Shown here: positions 1 through 9,952 of the stretch, in pieces
Layout of the letters: each line of letters opens with the position of its first letter
Numbering within the stretch: position 1 is the first letter of the stretch
NCBI GenBank assembly: GCA_029213165.1
Contig: JARGNO010000009.1
Span: 1-38,417, forward strand
DNA from: Minwuia sp.
GTDB lineage: Bacteria; Pseudomonadota; Alphaproteobacteria; Minwuiales; Minwuiaceae
Reading direction: 5' to 3'
Length of the DNA stretch: 38,417 nt
Made by a program: the position numbers and the translations under genes
Notes under the pieces: generated by a model
What the model saw: only the letters and a program-made list of their open reading frames with translations
Databases searched by the model: none
Told to the model about the DNA's origin: nothing

Positions 1-229
1 TCACCAACGTCTTGCCCGGGCCTGATCCGGGCATCCAGGAGTGCTGCTCAGGCGCGGGTGACCGGGCTCGCGGATCAAGTCCGCGAGCGGCGTCAACGAG
101 TGAATCGGTGCAGTTGAGTCAAGCCGCCACCGCCTCACCAACGTCTTGCCCGGACCTGATCCGGGCATCCAGGAGTGCCGCTCAGGCGTGGTGACTGGGC
201 TCGCGGACCAGGCCTGCGAGCGGGCGTCA
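1..229. repeat. Two tandem copies of a palindromic intergenic repeat
   Basis: Bases 1-95 and 135-229 are near-identical direct copies, both beginning TCACCAACGTCTTGCCCGG and ending near GGCGTCA, separated by about 39 bases. Each copy holds two hairpins: GCCCGG (14-19) with CCGGGC (27-32), and CTCGCGGA (67-74) with TCCGCGAG (80-87) around a TCAAG loop. The second hairpin is less perfect in copy 2. The CCCGG-CTTGATCCGGG style is a common intergenic element in alphaproteobacteria, and a related pair occurs at 33143-33335 in this window. Short ORFs across it have no coding character. Copy 1 may extend left of the window. Confidence 0.8.
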
Positions 230-255
230 CTCCGCCCGGGAAGCCTGTCAGCACG

Positions 256-1257
256 TTACTCCCCGTCTCCGAAATGCTCCTCCCGCGCCGTTCCGGCGAT
301 GCGGATCTGCTGCGCGGCTTCGTTGAACAGTTGGGCAAGTTGTTCGAACCGTTCCGCCTCCTTCTGCCGGTCGTCGGTGAAGGCGGGGTTGTCGATGCGA
401 TGGGTCAGCATCTCCCGTCCCATCCATGAAACGTGGCGGGCATATTCCTCCGTCACCACATGATGCGGATCGGCGAGGTAGAGCTGGTCGTAGCGGGTGA
501 AGTCGGGGAAGCCGATCTCCGCCGGGACGTAGCCGTTCACCATCGTGCTCCGCTCCGCCACCTCCCGCAGGCCCTTGGCCCGGTGTACAACCATGTTGCC
601 CTGCTGCAGCACGGCGTAGCCGGGACCGGGCAGGGCGGGTGAGACCATGCGATCCGCCGGGATCGGCTGTCCCGCCTCTGCCAGGGCCTTCATCTCATGC
701 TTCGTGCCATGGAAGTACTGGAATTCCCCACCCTGTACCGCGCGCGGATCAGTCACGAACATCACGTAGTCGATACGCAGCGTGTCGGTGTGCCACTTGT
801 CCACATTCCGCCCGACCTCCGTCGGATTGAAATTCAGATGGCCAAGCTGGTGCGGGATGGTGTGGGGCAGCAGTGGGGCGCCGAAGACCTCCGACATGAA
901 GGCGTTCACATCCGGCGACTGGCAGAGGTCACGCAGGAAGCGTGAACGGTAGGTACCGCCCCGGACCATCCGCTCGATCCTCTCGACAGATGTTGCAAAG
1001 GGGGCCAGATGCCGGGCCACTTCCAGAAGACAGGCCGCGCCCTCGTCACTCAAAACCCTGAACGGAGATGTGATGGCCAGGTCTGCGGGGCAGCTTTCAA
1101 TCTCGGCGGCTGAATAGCCAAGCTCCGCGAGACTGATCCGGGAGTCCGGCTGTTCCAGTGCCAGATGCCGTGCGGGATCGAACACCGGATCGCTGGGCAG
1201 ATGTTCATAGCCCGCTGGCAGGCGGTCGGGGAAGGACAGGGCGTTGGCGATGGGCAT
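256..1257 (-). CDS. Fe(II)/2-oxoglutarate-dependent oxygenase-like protein
   Basis: A 333-residue protein with the double-stranded beta-helix metal site of Fe(II)/2-oxoglutarate oxygenases. The HxD dyad is H156 and D158 (in WHTDT), the distal histidine is H225 (in MVVHRA), and R236 in ERSTMVNGY sits where the 2-oxoglutarate-binding arginine is expected. Because the carboxylate ligand is Asp, hydroxylation is more likely than halogenation, which needs Gly or Ala there. The substrate is unknown. An open frame continues upstream to 1419, but the MPIAN start at 1257 is preferred because the extension overlaps the divergent gene at 1339. The two genes diverge across 81 bases and may be co-regulated. 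It is followed downstream by palindromic repeats at 1-229. Confidence 0.75.
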   Translation of the reverse strand: MPIANALSFPDRLPAGYEHLPSDPVFDPARHLALEQPDSRISLAELGYSAAEIESCPADLAITSPFRVLSDEGAACLLEVARHLAPFATSVERIERMVRGGTYRSRFLRDLCQSPDVNAFMSEVFGAPLLPHTIPHQLGHLNFNPTEVGRNVDKWHTDTLRIDYVMFVTDPRAVQGGEFQYFHGTKHEMKALAEAGQPIPADRMVSPALPGPGYAVLQQGNMVVHRAKGLREVAERSTMVNGYVPAEIGFPDFTRYDQLYLADPHHVVTEEYARHVSWMGREMLTHRIDNPAFTDDRQKEAERFEQLAQLFNEAAQQIRIAGTAREEHFGDGE

Positions 1258-1338
1258 GGCAGGGTTCCTGTGCAGGCGATTGCCAGACACTAACCCCGCG
1301 ATGCACAGTCCGGGAAGTGACTGATGGGGAGAGAGCAC

Positions 1339-2418
1339 ATGAAGATTGGCGGCATGGTCGCGACCAAGATCGACGACTGGCAGATTTTCCCGGAGATGGA
1401 GAATCTCGGGTTCGATCACGGCTGGGCACCGGACAGCCAGATGATCTGGTCAGATGCCTATGCCACGCTGGCACTCGCGGCGCACCACACCAGCCGCATC
1501 CGGCTCGGCACCGGCGTCGCCATTGCGGGCACGCGCCTGGCGCCTGTGACCGCCCACTCCATCGCCTCCATCAACAGGCTCGCGCCCGGACGTACCTTTC
1601 TCGGCATCGGGACCGGTCATACGGCGATGCGGGTCATGGGGGCGCGGCCGGTGAAGGCGAAGGCGTTCCGTGACTACCTGCGGGTCGTGCGCGGCCTGTT
1701 GCAGGGGGAAGAGGTAGAGCACGAGCTGAACGGCGAGACCCGGCCGATCCGCTTTCTGGACCGGGAACTGGAATGCCTGAACCTGGATGATCCGGTGCCG
1801 ATCTATGTCGGTGCCAATGGGCCGAAGGCACTGAAGGCTGCCGGGGCCTATGGCGACGGACGGATCTGCGCGGGCAATGAACCGCTCGGCGTGCTGGCGC
1901 GCAACCTCGACACGATCCGTGAGGGCGCGTCGGAGGTCGGGCGGGAGGTCACGGATGACTTCCACGTCGCGGCGCTGACCTTCTCCTGTGTCCTGAAACC
2001 CGGTGAAACGCTGGAAAGCGAGCGGGTGATCGACCACGTGGATTCCGCCGTCGTCTCGACCTTGCACTACTGGTACGAGCTCTATCAGGAATGGGGCCGG
2101 GATGATTTCGTTTCGTCGCGGGTACGCGGCGTCTGGGAGGATTATCGCAGCTATGTCGAGACCAGCATGCCTGCCGAACGCCGCCACCAGATGCTGCATC
2201 GCGGCCATTGCGCATTCTGTCCGCCGGAGGAACGGCGCTTCATCACGCCTGACATGATCCGCATCGCGGGTGGCCTGGTCGGCGAACCCGACGAGATCGT
2301 CGAACGGATCGGGCAGTTGCGGGCGGCGGGGCTGAAGGAAGTCACCCTGTTGCCGCCACGCGCCTTCATGCGGGAGAACTTTCGCGAGTTCGCCGAGCAG
2401 ATCATGCCCAGACTCTGA
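1339..2418 (+). CDS. LLM-class flavin-dependent oxidoreductase
   Basis: A 359-residue luciferase-like monooxygenase (bacterial luciferase / F420-dependent reductase fold). The N-terminal strand MKIGG, the segment RIRLGTGVAIAGTRLAPVTAHS near residues 57-78, and GRTFLGIGTGHT are the typical barrel strands of this family, and PIYVGANGPKALKAAG near residue 160 is the usual cofactor-phosphate region. It would use FMNH2 or F420; the sequence alone does not decide which. The ATG at 1339 is chosen because GGGGAGAG lies just upstream; an in-frame ATG at 1324 lacks one. It is divergent from the 2-oxoglutarate oxygenase. The substrate is unknown. It is convergent with the M32 peptidase, 7 bases away. 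Confidence 0.85.
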   Translation: MKIGGMVATKIDDWQIFPEMENLGFDHGWAPDSQMIWSDAYATLALAAHHTSRIRLGTGVAIAGTRLAPVTAHSIASINRLAPGRTFLGIGTGHTAMRVMGARPVKAKAFRDYLRVVRGLLQGEEVEHELNGETRPIRFLDRELECLNLDDPVPIYVGANGPKALKAAGAYGDGRICAGNEPLGVLARNLDTIREGASEVGREVTDDFHVAALTFSCVLKPGETLESERVIDHVDSAVVSTLHYWYELYQEWGRDDFVSSRVRGVWEDYRSYVETSMPAERRHQMLHRGHCAFCPPEERRFITPDMIRIAGGLVGEPDEIVERIGQLRAAGLKEVTLLPPRAFMRENFREFAEQIMPRL

Positions 2419-2425
2419 AGGTCGG

Positions 2426-3925
2426 TCAGTTCAGATAACGCGCCTGCAGATGCGTGCGGAAGGCATCGGCGGCCAGCGGCGCCCCTGTCGCGTCCTGGAT
2501 GATCTCACCCGTGGTCGCATCCAGACCGCGGGTGTGGACGTGCCCGCGCAGCCAACCAAGCAATTGCGCGAAGTCGCCTGCACGCACCTGGCTGTCCAGA
2601 TCGGGCAGGTCGGCCCGCATCGCCGCCATCAGCTGGGCTGCGGCCAGTGCGCCCAGCGTGTAGGTCGGGAAGTAGCCGATGGCCCCGTCCATCCAGTGGA
2701 TGTCCTGCAGGCAACCATTGCGGTCGTCGGTGGGTCTGATGCCGACGATGTCGGCCATACCGTCGTTCCAAGCGCCGGGAAGGTCGGCAATCGCGAGGTC
2801 GCCTGACAACAGCGCCTTCTCGATACCGTGCCGCAGGATGATGTGCAGGGGATAGGTTGCCTCATCCGCGTCAACGCGGATCAGACCCCGCGCGACGCGT
2901 GTCGTCAGCCTGTTGAAGTTGGCAGATTCCAGCGCGGGCTGGTCGCCGAAAGCGCGGCGGATCAGGGGCAGGGCATGATCCAGGAATGCTGGCCCCCGGC
3001 AAAGCTGCATTTCGATGATCAGGGACTGGCTCTCGTGCAGCGCCATGCCGCCTGAACGACCGACCATCCGGTGGCGGTTTTCGGTCGGCAGTCCCTGTTC
3101 ATAGAGCGCATGGCCGGTCTCATGCAGAATGCCCATCATCGCTTCGGCGAAGCCGTCGGTGGCATAGCGTGTGGTCAGGCGGCTGTCGTCGGGAATGCCG
3201 CCGGTGAAGGGATGCAGGCTCTCGTCCAGGCGACCGCGCGAGAAATCGAAACCCAGCGCCCGCATGAAGCCTTCGCCCAGTTCCTTCTGGATCCGGACAG
3301 GAAATTCTCCGGTCGGTTCCGTCGGTGAGGGCGCACGTGCCTGGCTGTCGAGAATCTGCTGCACAATATCAGGCAACCAGGATCTCAGATCAGCAAAGAC
3401 CGGTGCGACGTCTGCATCACGCAAGCCGGGTTCGAACAGTTCAAGCTGTGCGTCATAGGGGCTGAGACCCATGGCCGCGCCGCGTACCTGAGCTGTCTCC
3501 TGCGTCAGGCGAACGACCTCCTGCAGGAACGGTTGCTGGGCGGCGTAGTCGTTGGCCGCCCTGTTCTGCCGCCATGCCATCTCGGAGCGTGCGCCGGCAC
3601 GCTGGGCTGCCTCGACCAGGTCGGCCGGAACAGCCGTTTCGAGCAGGAATGCGCGCCGCATCAGATGCAGGTCACGCAGGTCGAGCGGCGTCAGGTTCTG
3701 TGCAGCCTGCTCCGCTGTATCGAGCAGGTCGGATGTCTCGGCGGCGACCAGTATCTCGCGTGCCATGCGGGTCAGTTCGGCGATCTGGTCCGTGCGGGCG
3801 TCTGCGGCACCCTCGGGCATCAGGGTGGAGCGGTCCCAGTACAGCATGGCCAGCGCATCCTCGATCAGGCTGCGGCGGCGAAAGCGGTCCTTCAGGCGGT
3901 CCAGGGCATCGGTCTGCGCGGTCAT
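2426..3925 (-). CDS. M32 family metallocarboxypeptidase (Taq type)
   Basis: A 499-residue protein with the usual M32 length and motifs: HPF at 238-240, the zinc-binding HETGH at 268-272 (inside GILHETGHALYEQG), then ALHESQS, IRPTDDRNGCLQDIHW and GYFPTYTLG. Known M32 enzymes are cytoplasmic metal-dependent carboxypeptidases that trim C-terminal residues from peptides. The ATG at 3925 shares one base with the SURF1 stop (TGATG), so translation is probably coupled to surf1; the longer frame to 4066 is only an overlap with surf1. It is the last gene of the oxidase accessory operon, and no functional link to oxidase assembly is known from the family. Confidence 0.93.
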   Translation of the reverse strand: MTAQTDALDRLKDRFRRRSLIEDALAMLYWDRSTLMPEGAADARTDQIAELTRMAREILVAAETSDLLDTAEQAAQNLTPLDLRDLHLMRRAFLLETAVPADLVEAAQRAGARSEMAWRQNRAANDYAAQQPFLQEVVRLTQETAQVRGAAMGLSPYDAQLELFEPGLRDADVAPVFADLRSWLPDIVQQILDSQARAPSPTEPTGEFPVRIQKELGEGFMRALGFDFSRGRLDESLHPFTGGIPDDSRLTTRYATDGFAEAMMGILHETGHALYEQGLPTENRHRMVGRSGGMALHESQSLIIEMQLCRGPAFLDHALPLIRRAFGDQPALESANFNRLTTRVARGLIRVDADEATYPLHIILRHGIEKALLSGDLAIADLPGAWNDGMADIVGIRPTDDRNGCLQDIHWMDGAIGYFPTYTLGALAAAQLMAAMRADLPDLDSQVRAGDFAQLLGWLRGHVHTRGLDATTGEIIQDATGAPLAADAFRTHLQARYLN

Positions 3926-4629
3926 CACTGTTTTCTCTCCCGCCCGCGCGCGAAACCCATCATCGCGTAGATGACGGTCATGATCACGGCCAGGCTGTAC
4001 CAGGTGAAGGCATATTCCAGGTGGTTGTTGCGCAGGCTGAACGAGGGCGGGGCGGCGTCCGGCCATGTCAGGTCGCTGCTGCTCTGGACCAGCCAGACCT
4101 GTTGCAGGGGGACACCAGCCTGTCTCTGCAGCGCTTCCATGTCGACAAAGAACCAGGTGTTCGTCTGCAGGTCGTTGTCCGGCACGAACATCGTCTGCTC
4201 GCCCTTCAGGCGGACAATGCCTGTCAGCGTCACTTCACCTTCGACCTGACCGGCCTGTCTGGTGGCGGGGTCCTTCAGGTGCTTCGGAATCCAGCCCCGA
4301 TCGACGATGACGGCTGTACCATTGTCGCGCAGCAGCGGTGTGAGGACCTGATAGCCATTGGTGCCCTGGCGTGGCTTGGCGACACGATGTGCTTCCGCCT
4401 CATGCAGGAAGCGACCACTGACGCTGACCGACCTGAAGCGCCATGCGAGCGGGTCCTGAATAATCTCGGGCAAGGCCACCGGCGCTTCCTGCATACGGGC
4501 ATCGACGTCGCGTATCAGGTCCAGTTTCCACGCGCGCCGCTCCAACTGCCAGGTACCGAGACCCAGCAGGATGATCAGTGACGGAAACCAGGCCAGGGTA
4601 AGCCAGATGGAGGGTCGGAAGGATCGCAA
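3925..4629 (-). CDS. SURF1 family cytochrome oxidase assembly protein
   Basis: A 234-residue inner-membrane protein with the SURF1 plan: one helix near each end (about 9-27 and 205-225) around a periplasmic domain. Family motifs are LGTWQLERRAWK at the first helix, DRGWIP in the middle and NNHLEYAFTWYSLA before the last helix. SURF1 helps insert heme a into subunit I of aa3 oxidases, which fits its position behind ctaCDBGE. The frame opens with TTG at 4629; no ATG is available before the first helix, and GGAA lies about 8 bases upstream, so TTG is accepted. It overlaps the next gene by one base. Confidence 0.93.
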   Translation of the reverse strand: MRSFRPSIWLTLAWFPSLIILLGLGTWQLERRAWKLDLIRDVDARMQEAPVALPEIIQDPLAWRFRSVSVSGRFLHEAEAHRVAKPRQGTNGYQVLTPLLRDNGTAVIVDRGWIPKHLKDPATRQAGQVEGEVTLTGIVRLKGEQTMFVPDNDLQTNTWFFVDMEALQRQAGVPLQQVWLVQSSSDLTWPDAAPPSFSLRNNHLEYAFTWYSLAVIMTVIYAMMGFARGRERKQ

Positions 4630-4671
4630 TTGCAGGGTTCCGTGACAGGTGTTGAGGTGATGACGGCTGGC

Positions 4672-5235
4672 TCAGCCGGACTGGAGACCGCGCCACGAGA
4701 GCAGCAGGAAGAGCCACAGGATCGTGAGGAACAGCCAGTAGCATGTCAGCCCCCATGCGGCGATGCGGCTACCGGGCGCGGCTGCGAAGCGTGGCACACC
4801 AAGCAGCGATGTCAGGATGCCGAGCGGCAGCGCCAGCAACATGCCGAGGCCGTGCCAACCCTCCGCCTGATAGATCAACTGGGTCGCGATACCTGAGTGG
4901 ATGAACATGCTTTCCCCGTGCCGCACGACCTGCAGCGCGGTGAAGAGAACGGCAAGCACGGAAGTGCCGATACAGGCATAGAGCCATCTGTCGACTTCCG
5001 TGCGCGTCAGCAGCACGAACGACAGCAGTGCTGTCCCCATGACCGGAATCAGCGTGAGCAGTCCCAGGCGCGGCCAGTCGAGAACCAGTGACTGCACGGA
5101 TGGTCCGGCCTCGGCCAGACTGATCCAGTATTCGATCAGCGCAGGCAAGGTCAGCAGGGATGTGGCAAGCGCTGCGGCAATGCCCAGCGCGACGCTGACC
5201 AGTGGCAGTCCGCCAAGTCGCCTGTTACTCGACAT
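4672..5235 (-). CDS. Unrecognised five-helix membrane protein in the oxidase accessory operon
   Basis: A 187-residue, very hydrophobic protein with five likely transmembrane helices (about 10-32, 57-77, 83-104, 127-146, 159-181). I do not recognise the family. Histidines and polar residues occur between helices, for example RHGESMFIHSG at 105-115 and EGWHG at 125-129, but no established cofactor motif. It lies between DUF983 and SURF1 and overlaps the DUF983 stop by 11 bases, so it is translated from the same message. ATG at 5235 is chosen because AGGA sits 5 bases upstream; ATGs at 5241 and 5256 are alternatives. A role in oxidase assembly is inferred from position only. Confidence 0.75.
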   Translation of the reverse strand: MSSNRRLGGLPLVSVALGIAAALATSLLTLPALIEYWISLAEAGPSVQSLVLDWPRLGLLTLIPVMGTALLSFVLLTRTEVDRWLYACIGTSVLAVLFTALQVVRHGESMFIHSGIATQLIYQAEGWHGLGMLLALPLGILTSLLGVPRFAAAPGSRIAAWGLTCYWLFLTILWLFLLLSWRGLQSG

Positions 5236-5590
5236 CGACATCCTGCGAAGCCGCATACTTGAACTGCAACGCGATCATCGTGGCCTTGAACGGGCGCAGC
5301 AGCGCAAGCGACCCACCAAGGATGAAGGGTCCCCAAAGCACGACATGGACCCACAACGGCGGCGTGAACCAGACCTCCACCAACAGGGCGAGGGTGACTG
5401 TGACCGCGCCCATGATCAGGATGATGAAGACTGCAGGGCCGTCACCTGAATTCACGTGCGAATAGTCCAGATCGCAGACATCGCAGCCGCTGGCGACTTC
5501 CAGATACCCGCTGAACAAACGGCCTTCACCACACCGTGGGCAGCGGGCTGTCAGTCCGGCGCGAAGGGGGGAGATGTAGGATTCGTTCAT
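5225..5590 (-). CDS. DUF983 family protein
   Basis: A 121-residue DUF983 protein. The N-terminus carries two cysteine pairs, CPRC (C17, C20) and CDVC (C36, C39), likely a small zinc ribbon, followed by SGDGPAVFIILI and two transmembrane helices at about 53-73 and 78-98. DUF983 genes are often found beside alphaproteobacterial cytochrome oxidase genes; the molecular role is unknown. It starts with ATG, with AGG about 8 bases upstream. It is the first gene after the terminator behind ctaE, so its expression depends on read-through or on a promoter in the 124-base gap. Confidence 0.9.
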   Translation of the reverse strand: MNESYISPLRAGLTARCPRCGEGRLFSGYLEVASGCDVCDLDYSHVNSGDGPAVFIILIMGAVTVTLALLVEVWFTPPLWVHVVLWGPFILGGSLALLRPFKATMIALQFKYAASQDVDVE

Positions 5591-5648
5591 GACCGGACCT
5601 GTTTCGGGTTGCGGGGCAGGGGGCTATGGGTTCGCGGGACGGGGCTTT

Positions 5649-5691
5649 GAAAGACAAGGGGCCGCGCCGACATGTTCGCCGACGCGGCCCC
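5649..5691 (-). terminator. Rho-independent terminator after ctaE
   Basis: In the direction of the oxidase operon (minus strand) a perfect 9-base-pair GC stem (5683-5691 with 5658-5666, GGGGCCGCG/CGCGGCCCC, 16-base loop) is followed by TTGTCTTTC. It lies 23 bases beyond the ctaE stop and before DUF983. The T tract is interrupted, so partial read-through into the accessory genes is likely. Confidence 0.6.
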
Positions 5692-5714
5692 GTGATCGTC
5701 AGAAGAAAGACGGA

Positions 5715-6551
5715 TCAGCCGTGGTGGATGACACCACCGGAACCGCCCCACCAGTAGATGCAGCAGAACAGGAACAGCCAGACCGCATCAACGAAGTGCC
5801 AGTACCAGGCCGCGGCCTCGAACCCGAAGTGGTGGTCGGTCTTGAAGTGACCACGCATGGCGCGGATCAGGCAGACCAGCAGGAAGATCGTGCCGACAAG
5901 CACATGGAAACCGTGGAAGCCGGTGGCCATGTAGAAGGTCGAGCCATAGATCCCACCGCTGAAGCTGAACGGTGCGTGGGCATATTCGTAAGCCTGAACA
6001 CAGCTGAACAGCGCGCCCAGGATCACGGTGCAGATCAGGCCATTGACCAGACCCTTGCGATCACCGGACACCAGGGCGTGATGCGCCCAGGTCACGGTGG
6101 TGCCGGACAGCAGCAGGATGACCGTGTTCAGGAACGGCAGGTGCCAGGGGTCAAAGACCTCGATCCCCTCCGGCGGCCAGTGTCCGCCCATGGCTTCGGT
6201 CGGGAACAGGCTGGCGTTGAAGAAGGCCCAGAACCAGGCAACGAAGAACATGACCTCCGATGCGATGAACAGGACCATGCCATAGCGATGATGCAGCTGC
6301 ACCACCGGCGTGTGGTCGCCCTTGTGCTCCGCCTCCGAGATGACATCGCGCCACCATACGAACATGGTGTACAGGATGCCGAGGAAGCCAACCCAGAAGA
6401 CGATCCCCTCCAGCATCCCTTCGCCATCTGCGGCGTGCATGGACGTGATGGCACCAACGGCCATGATGAAGGCCGAGATCGACCCCACAATTGGCCACGG
6501 ACTTGGATCTACCAGATGGTAGTCATGATTCTTGGCGTGTGCGTCTGCCAT
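5715..6551 (-). CDS. ctaE: Cytochrome c oxidase subunit III
   Basis: A 278-residue subunit III of aa3-type oxidase (COX3), an integral inner-membrane protein with seven predicted helices. The segments [53 protein letters not shown] and [23 protein letters not shown] are the classic family signatures; the glutamate in SEVMFF is the conserved lipid/dicyclohexylcarbodiimide-site residue. Start at 6551 ([20 protein letters not shown]) is preferred over 6593 because GGGAG lies upstream and family members begin at this point. It follows ctaG by 25 bases and is the last gene before the terminator. Confidence 0.98.
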   Translation of the reverse strand: MADAHAKNHDYHLVDPSPWPIVGSISAFIMAVGAITSMHAADGEGMLEGIVFWVGFLGILYTMFVWWRDVISEAEHKGDHTPVVQLHHRYGMVLFIASEVMFFVAWFWAFFNASLFPTEAMGGHWPPEGIEVFDPWHLPFLNTVILLLSGTTVTWAHHALVSGDRKGLVNGLICTVILGALFSCVQAYEYAHAPFSFSGGIYGSTFYMATGFHGFHVLVGTIFLLVCLIRAMRGHFKTDHHFGFEAAAWYWHFVDAVWLFLFCCIYWWGGSGGVIHHG

Positions 6552-6576
6552 TTTCCAGCTCCCTAACCCTCGCCAT

Positions 6577-7173
6577 TCATTGCTGAACGGCACTCACCTG
6601 GATCGTTGACGATTCGGCCTGCTCAGGCGGCCTTTCGAAGAATGTGTAGGACAGGGTGATCAGTTTCACCTCGTCCGCGTTGCTGTCGTCTTCCATCTCC
6701 GGGTCCACGAAGAACTGGACCGGCATGTCGACGGTCTGCCCCGGTGCAAGCACCTGTTCGGTGAAGCAGAAGCAGTCGATCTTGTTGAAATAGTACCCGA
6801 CCTTCAGCGGTGTCACGTTGAACGTGGCGGTGCCGATGACGGTGCGGTCGGTGTTGTTGGTGGCGCGATAGTATGCGATGGCCGTTTCGCCCGTGCGCAG
6901 CTTCAGCTCCCGCTGGGCGGGTCTGAAATCCCACGGCATCCCGCGCGCCACATTGGCATCGAACTGCACGGTGACCATGCGCTTGCCCAGATGATCGGCG
7001 CCGCTGTCGGCCTGCTGTGTGGTGCCACCGTATCCGGTCACCCGGCAGAACAGGTCATACAGGGGCACGGAGGCGTAGGACGCGCCAAGCATCAATCCGA
7101 CCATGCCGGCGCAGACAAGGACGAGCCTGCGGTTGCGGGAACGGGCGTTGGTGCTGTTCGCCTGGTCGCTCAT
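6577..7173 (-). CDS. ctaG: Cytochrome c oxidase assembly protein CtaG (Cox11)
   Basis: A 198-residue Cox11/CtaG protein that delivers copper to the CuB site of subunit I. An N-terminal membrane anchor (about 17-36) ends in [16 protein letters not shown], with conserved C43, and the periplasmic immunoglobulin-like domain carries the copper-binding pair CFCF (C134, C136) in [10 protein letters not shown]. The ATG overlaps the stop of the CoxF-like gene by four bases (ATGA), indicating coupled translation. Length and motifs are normal for the family. Confidence 0.98.
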   Translation of the reverse strand: MSDQANSTNARSRNRRLVLVCAGMVGLMLGASYASVPLYDLFCRVTGYGGTTQQADSGADHLGKRMVTVQFDANVARGMPWDFRPAQRELKLRTGETAIAYYRATNNTDRTVIGTATFNVTPLKVGYYFNKIDCFCFTEQVLAPGQTVDMPVQFFVDPEMEDDSNADEVKLITLSYTFFERPPEQAESSTIQVSAVQQ

Positions 7174-7334
7174 CGGCCGATCTCCACGTCCATCTGCGGG
7201 ATGACGCCATTGGTCATCTTCACGACGGAACCGACAAAGATCAGGATGACGAATGCGGCCAGTGCCAGGGCAATGGCGCGATTGCGACCGTGGCGGCGCT
7301 TCTCGTCTTCGGGGGTCATGGCCATGGTGCTCAT
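7170..7334 (-). CDS. CoxF-like small membrane protein (54 aa)
   Basis: A short ORF filling the gap between ctaB and ctaG. The product begins [20 protein letters not shown], has one helix (about 19-37, rich in A, L, I, V and F) and ends [13 protein letters not shown], matching the layout of CoxF proteins found at this place in alphaproteobacterial oxidase operons. Its ATG overlaps the ctaB stop by four bases and its TGA overlaps the ctaG ATG by four bases, so it is locked into the operon. Internal ATGs at 7325 and 7319 are possible starts. It is below the usual length cut-off of ORF finders. The exact function is not established. Confidence 0.85.
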   Translation of the reverse strand: MSTMAMTPEDEKRRHGRNRAIALALAAFVILIFVGSVVKMTNGVIPQMDVEIGR

Positions 7335-8257
7335 GCCGCCTGCATCAGGGCAGGGCCGAACGGCAGCAGGGCGAACAGCGCGAACAGGTAGAAGATCGAA
7401 AATCCGAACAGCCGACCGGCCCAGCGATAGGTGCCTTCCTGCTCCCGCAGCAACATGAAGGCGATGAACAGGAAGCCTGCGCCCAGAAGGACCGCACCAG
7501 CCAGATAGGCAATGCCCCCGATACCGAAGAACAACGGTGCGAAGGAGGCGGCGAGCATCAGGAAGCTGTAACCGACGATCTGGCGGCGGGTGGATTTCTC
7601 ACCGCGGACCACCGGAAGCATGGGCACACCGGCCTGCGCATAGTCGCCACTGCGGAACAGGGCCAGCGCCCAGAAGTGCGGCGGGGTCCAGAGGAAGATT
7701 AGCAGGAACATGGTCCAAGCAGGCAGTTCGAGACCGCCGGTGACCGCAGCCCAGCCGATGACCGGCGGAAACGCGCCGGCGGCACCGCCGATGACGATGT
7801 TCTGCACCGTCAGGCGCTTCAGCCACATCGTGTAGACGACGACGTAGAAGAAGATCGTGAAGGCAAGCAGTCCTGCAGCGGCAAGATTGACCAGCAGTCC
7901 CATCGTGAAGACCGAGGCTGCCGACAGGAACAGGCCGAACGTCAGTGCTTCATGCGGGGCGATACGGCCTTCGGGTATCGGGCGCTGCCGCGTCCGCTCC
8001 ATCACCGCATCGATATCCGCATCGAACCACATGTTCATGGCACCGGACGCGCCTGCACCGACGGCGATGCAGATCAGCGCGATGACCGCCATCGCGGGAT
8101 GAATTCCGCCGGGCGCGACGACCACACCAATCAGCCCGGTGAAGAGAACGAGCGACATCACCCGGGGCTTCAGCAGGGCGAAATAGTCGCCCGCACTGGC
8201 CTGCCGTGAGGCAGCGAGGCTGCCTTCATCGGATGAATAGGTGATGTCGCTCATCAT
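7331..8257 (-). CDS. ctaB: Protoheme IX farnesyltransferase (heme O synthase)
   Basis: A 308-residue UbiA-family prenyltransferase that adds a farnesyl group to heme b, giving heme O, the precursor of the heme a of the oxidase encoded around it. The catalytic aspartate-rich motif [19 protein letters not shown] spans about 75-93 (D79, D81, D83), and nine helices are expected in the inner membrane. A second aspartate region is less obvious, as usual for Cox10 proteins. Two adjacent ATGs (8257, 8254) could start it. It lies 34 bases after ctaD and overlaps the next small gene by four bases. Confidence 0.97.
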   Translation of the reverse strand: MMSDITYSSDEGSLAASRQASAGDYFALLKPRVMSLVLFTGLIGVVVAPGGIHPAMAVIALICIAVGAGASGAMNMWFDADIDAVMERTRQRPIPEGRIAPHEALTFGLFLSAASVFTMGLLVNLAAAGLLAFTIFFYVVVYTMWLKRLTVQNIVIGGAAGAFPPVIGWAAVTGGLELPAWTMFLLIFLWTPPHFWALALFRSGDYAQAGVPMLPVVRGEKSTRRQIVGYSFLMLAASFAPLFFGIGGIAYLAGAVLLGAGFLFIAFMLLREQEGTYRWAGRLFGFSIFYLFALFALLPFGPALMQAA

Positions 8258-8291
8258 GCTCTACCGATACCTGTCGGATGGTTGGGTCTGA

Positions 8292-9926
<1,635 letters not shown>

Positions 9927-9952
9927 CTAACTAGGTTTCCGTTCGCGGCGGA

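Noticed and set aside
1-229. Possible CRISPR array or integrase attachment site
   Set aside because: Only two copies, 95 bases each, with internal hairpins and no regular spacers; no cas or integrase gene nearby.
12-463. Several short ORFs in the left-hand repeats
   Set aside because: They encode the repeat sequence itself or the antisense of the oxygenase gene, with no ribosome binding sites.
256-1257. Fe(II)/2-oxoglutarate halogenase
   Set aside because: The metal site has Asp158 in the HxD position; halogenases have Gly or Ala there.
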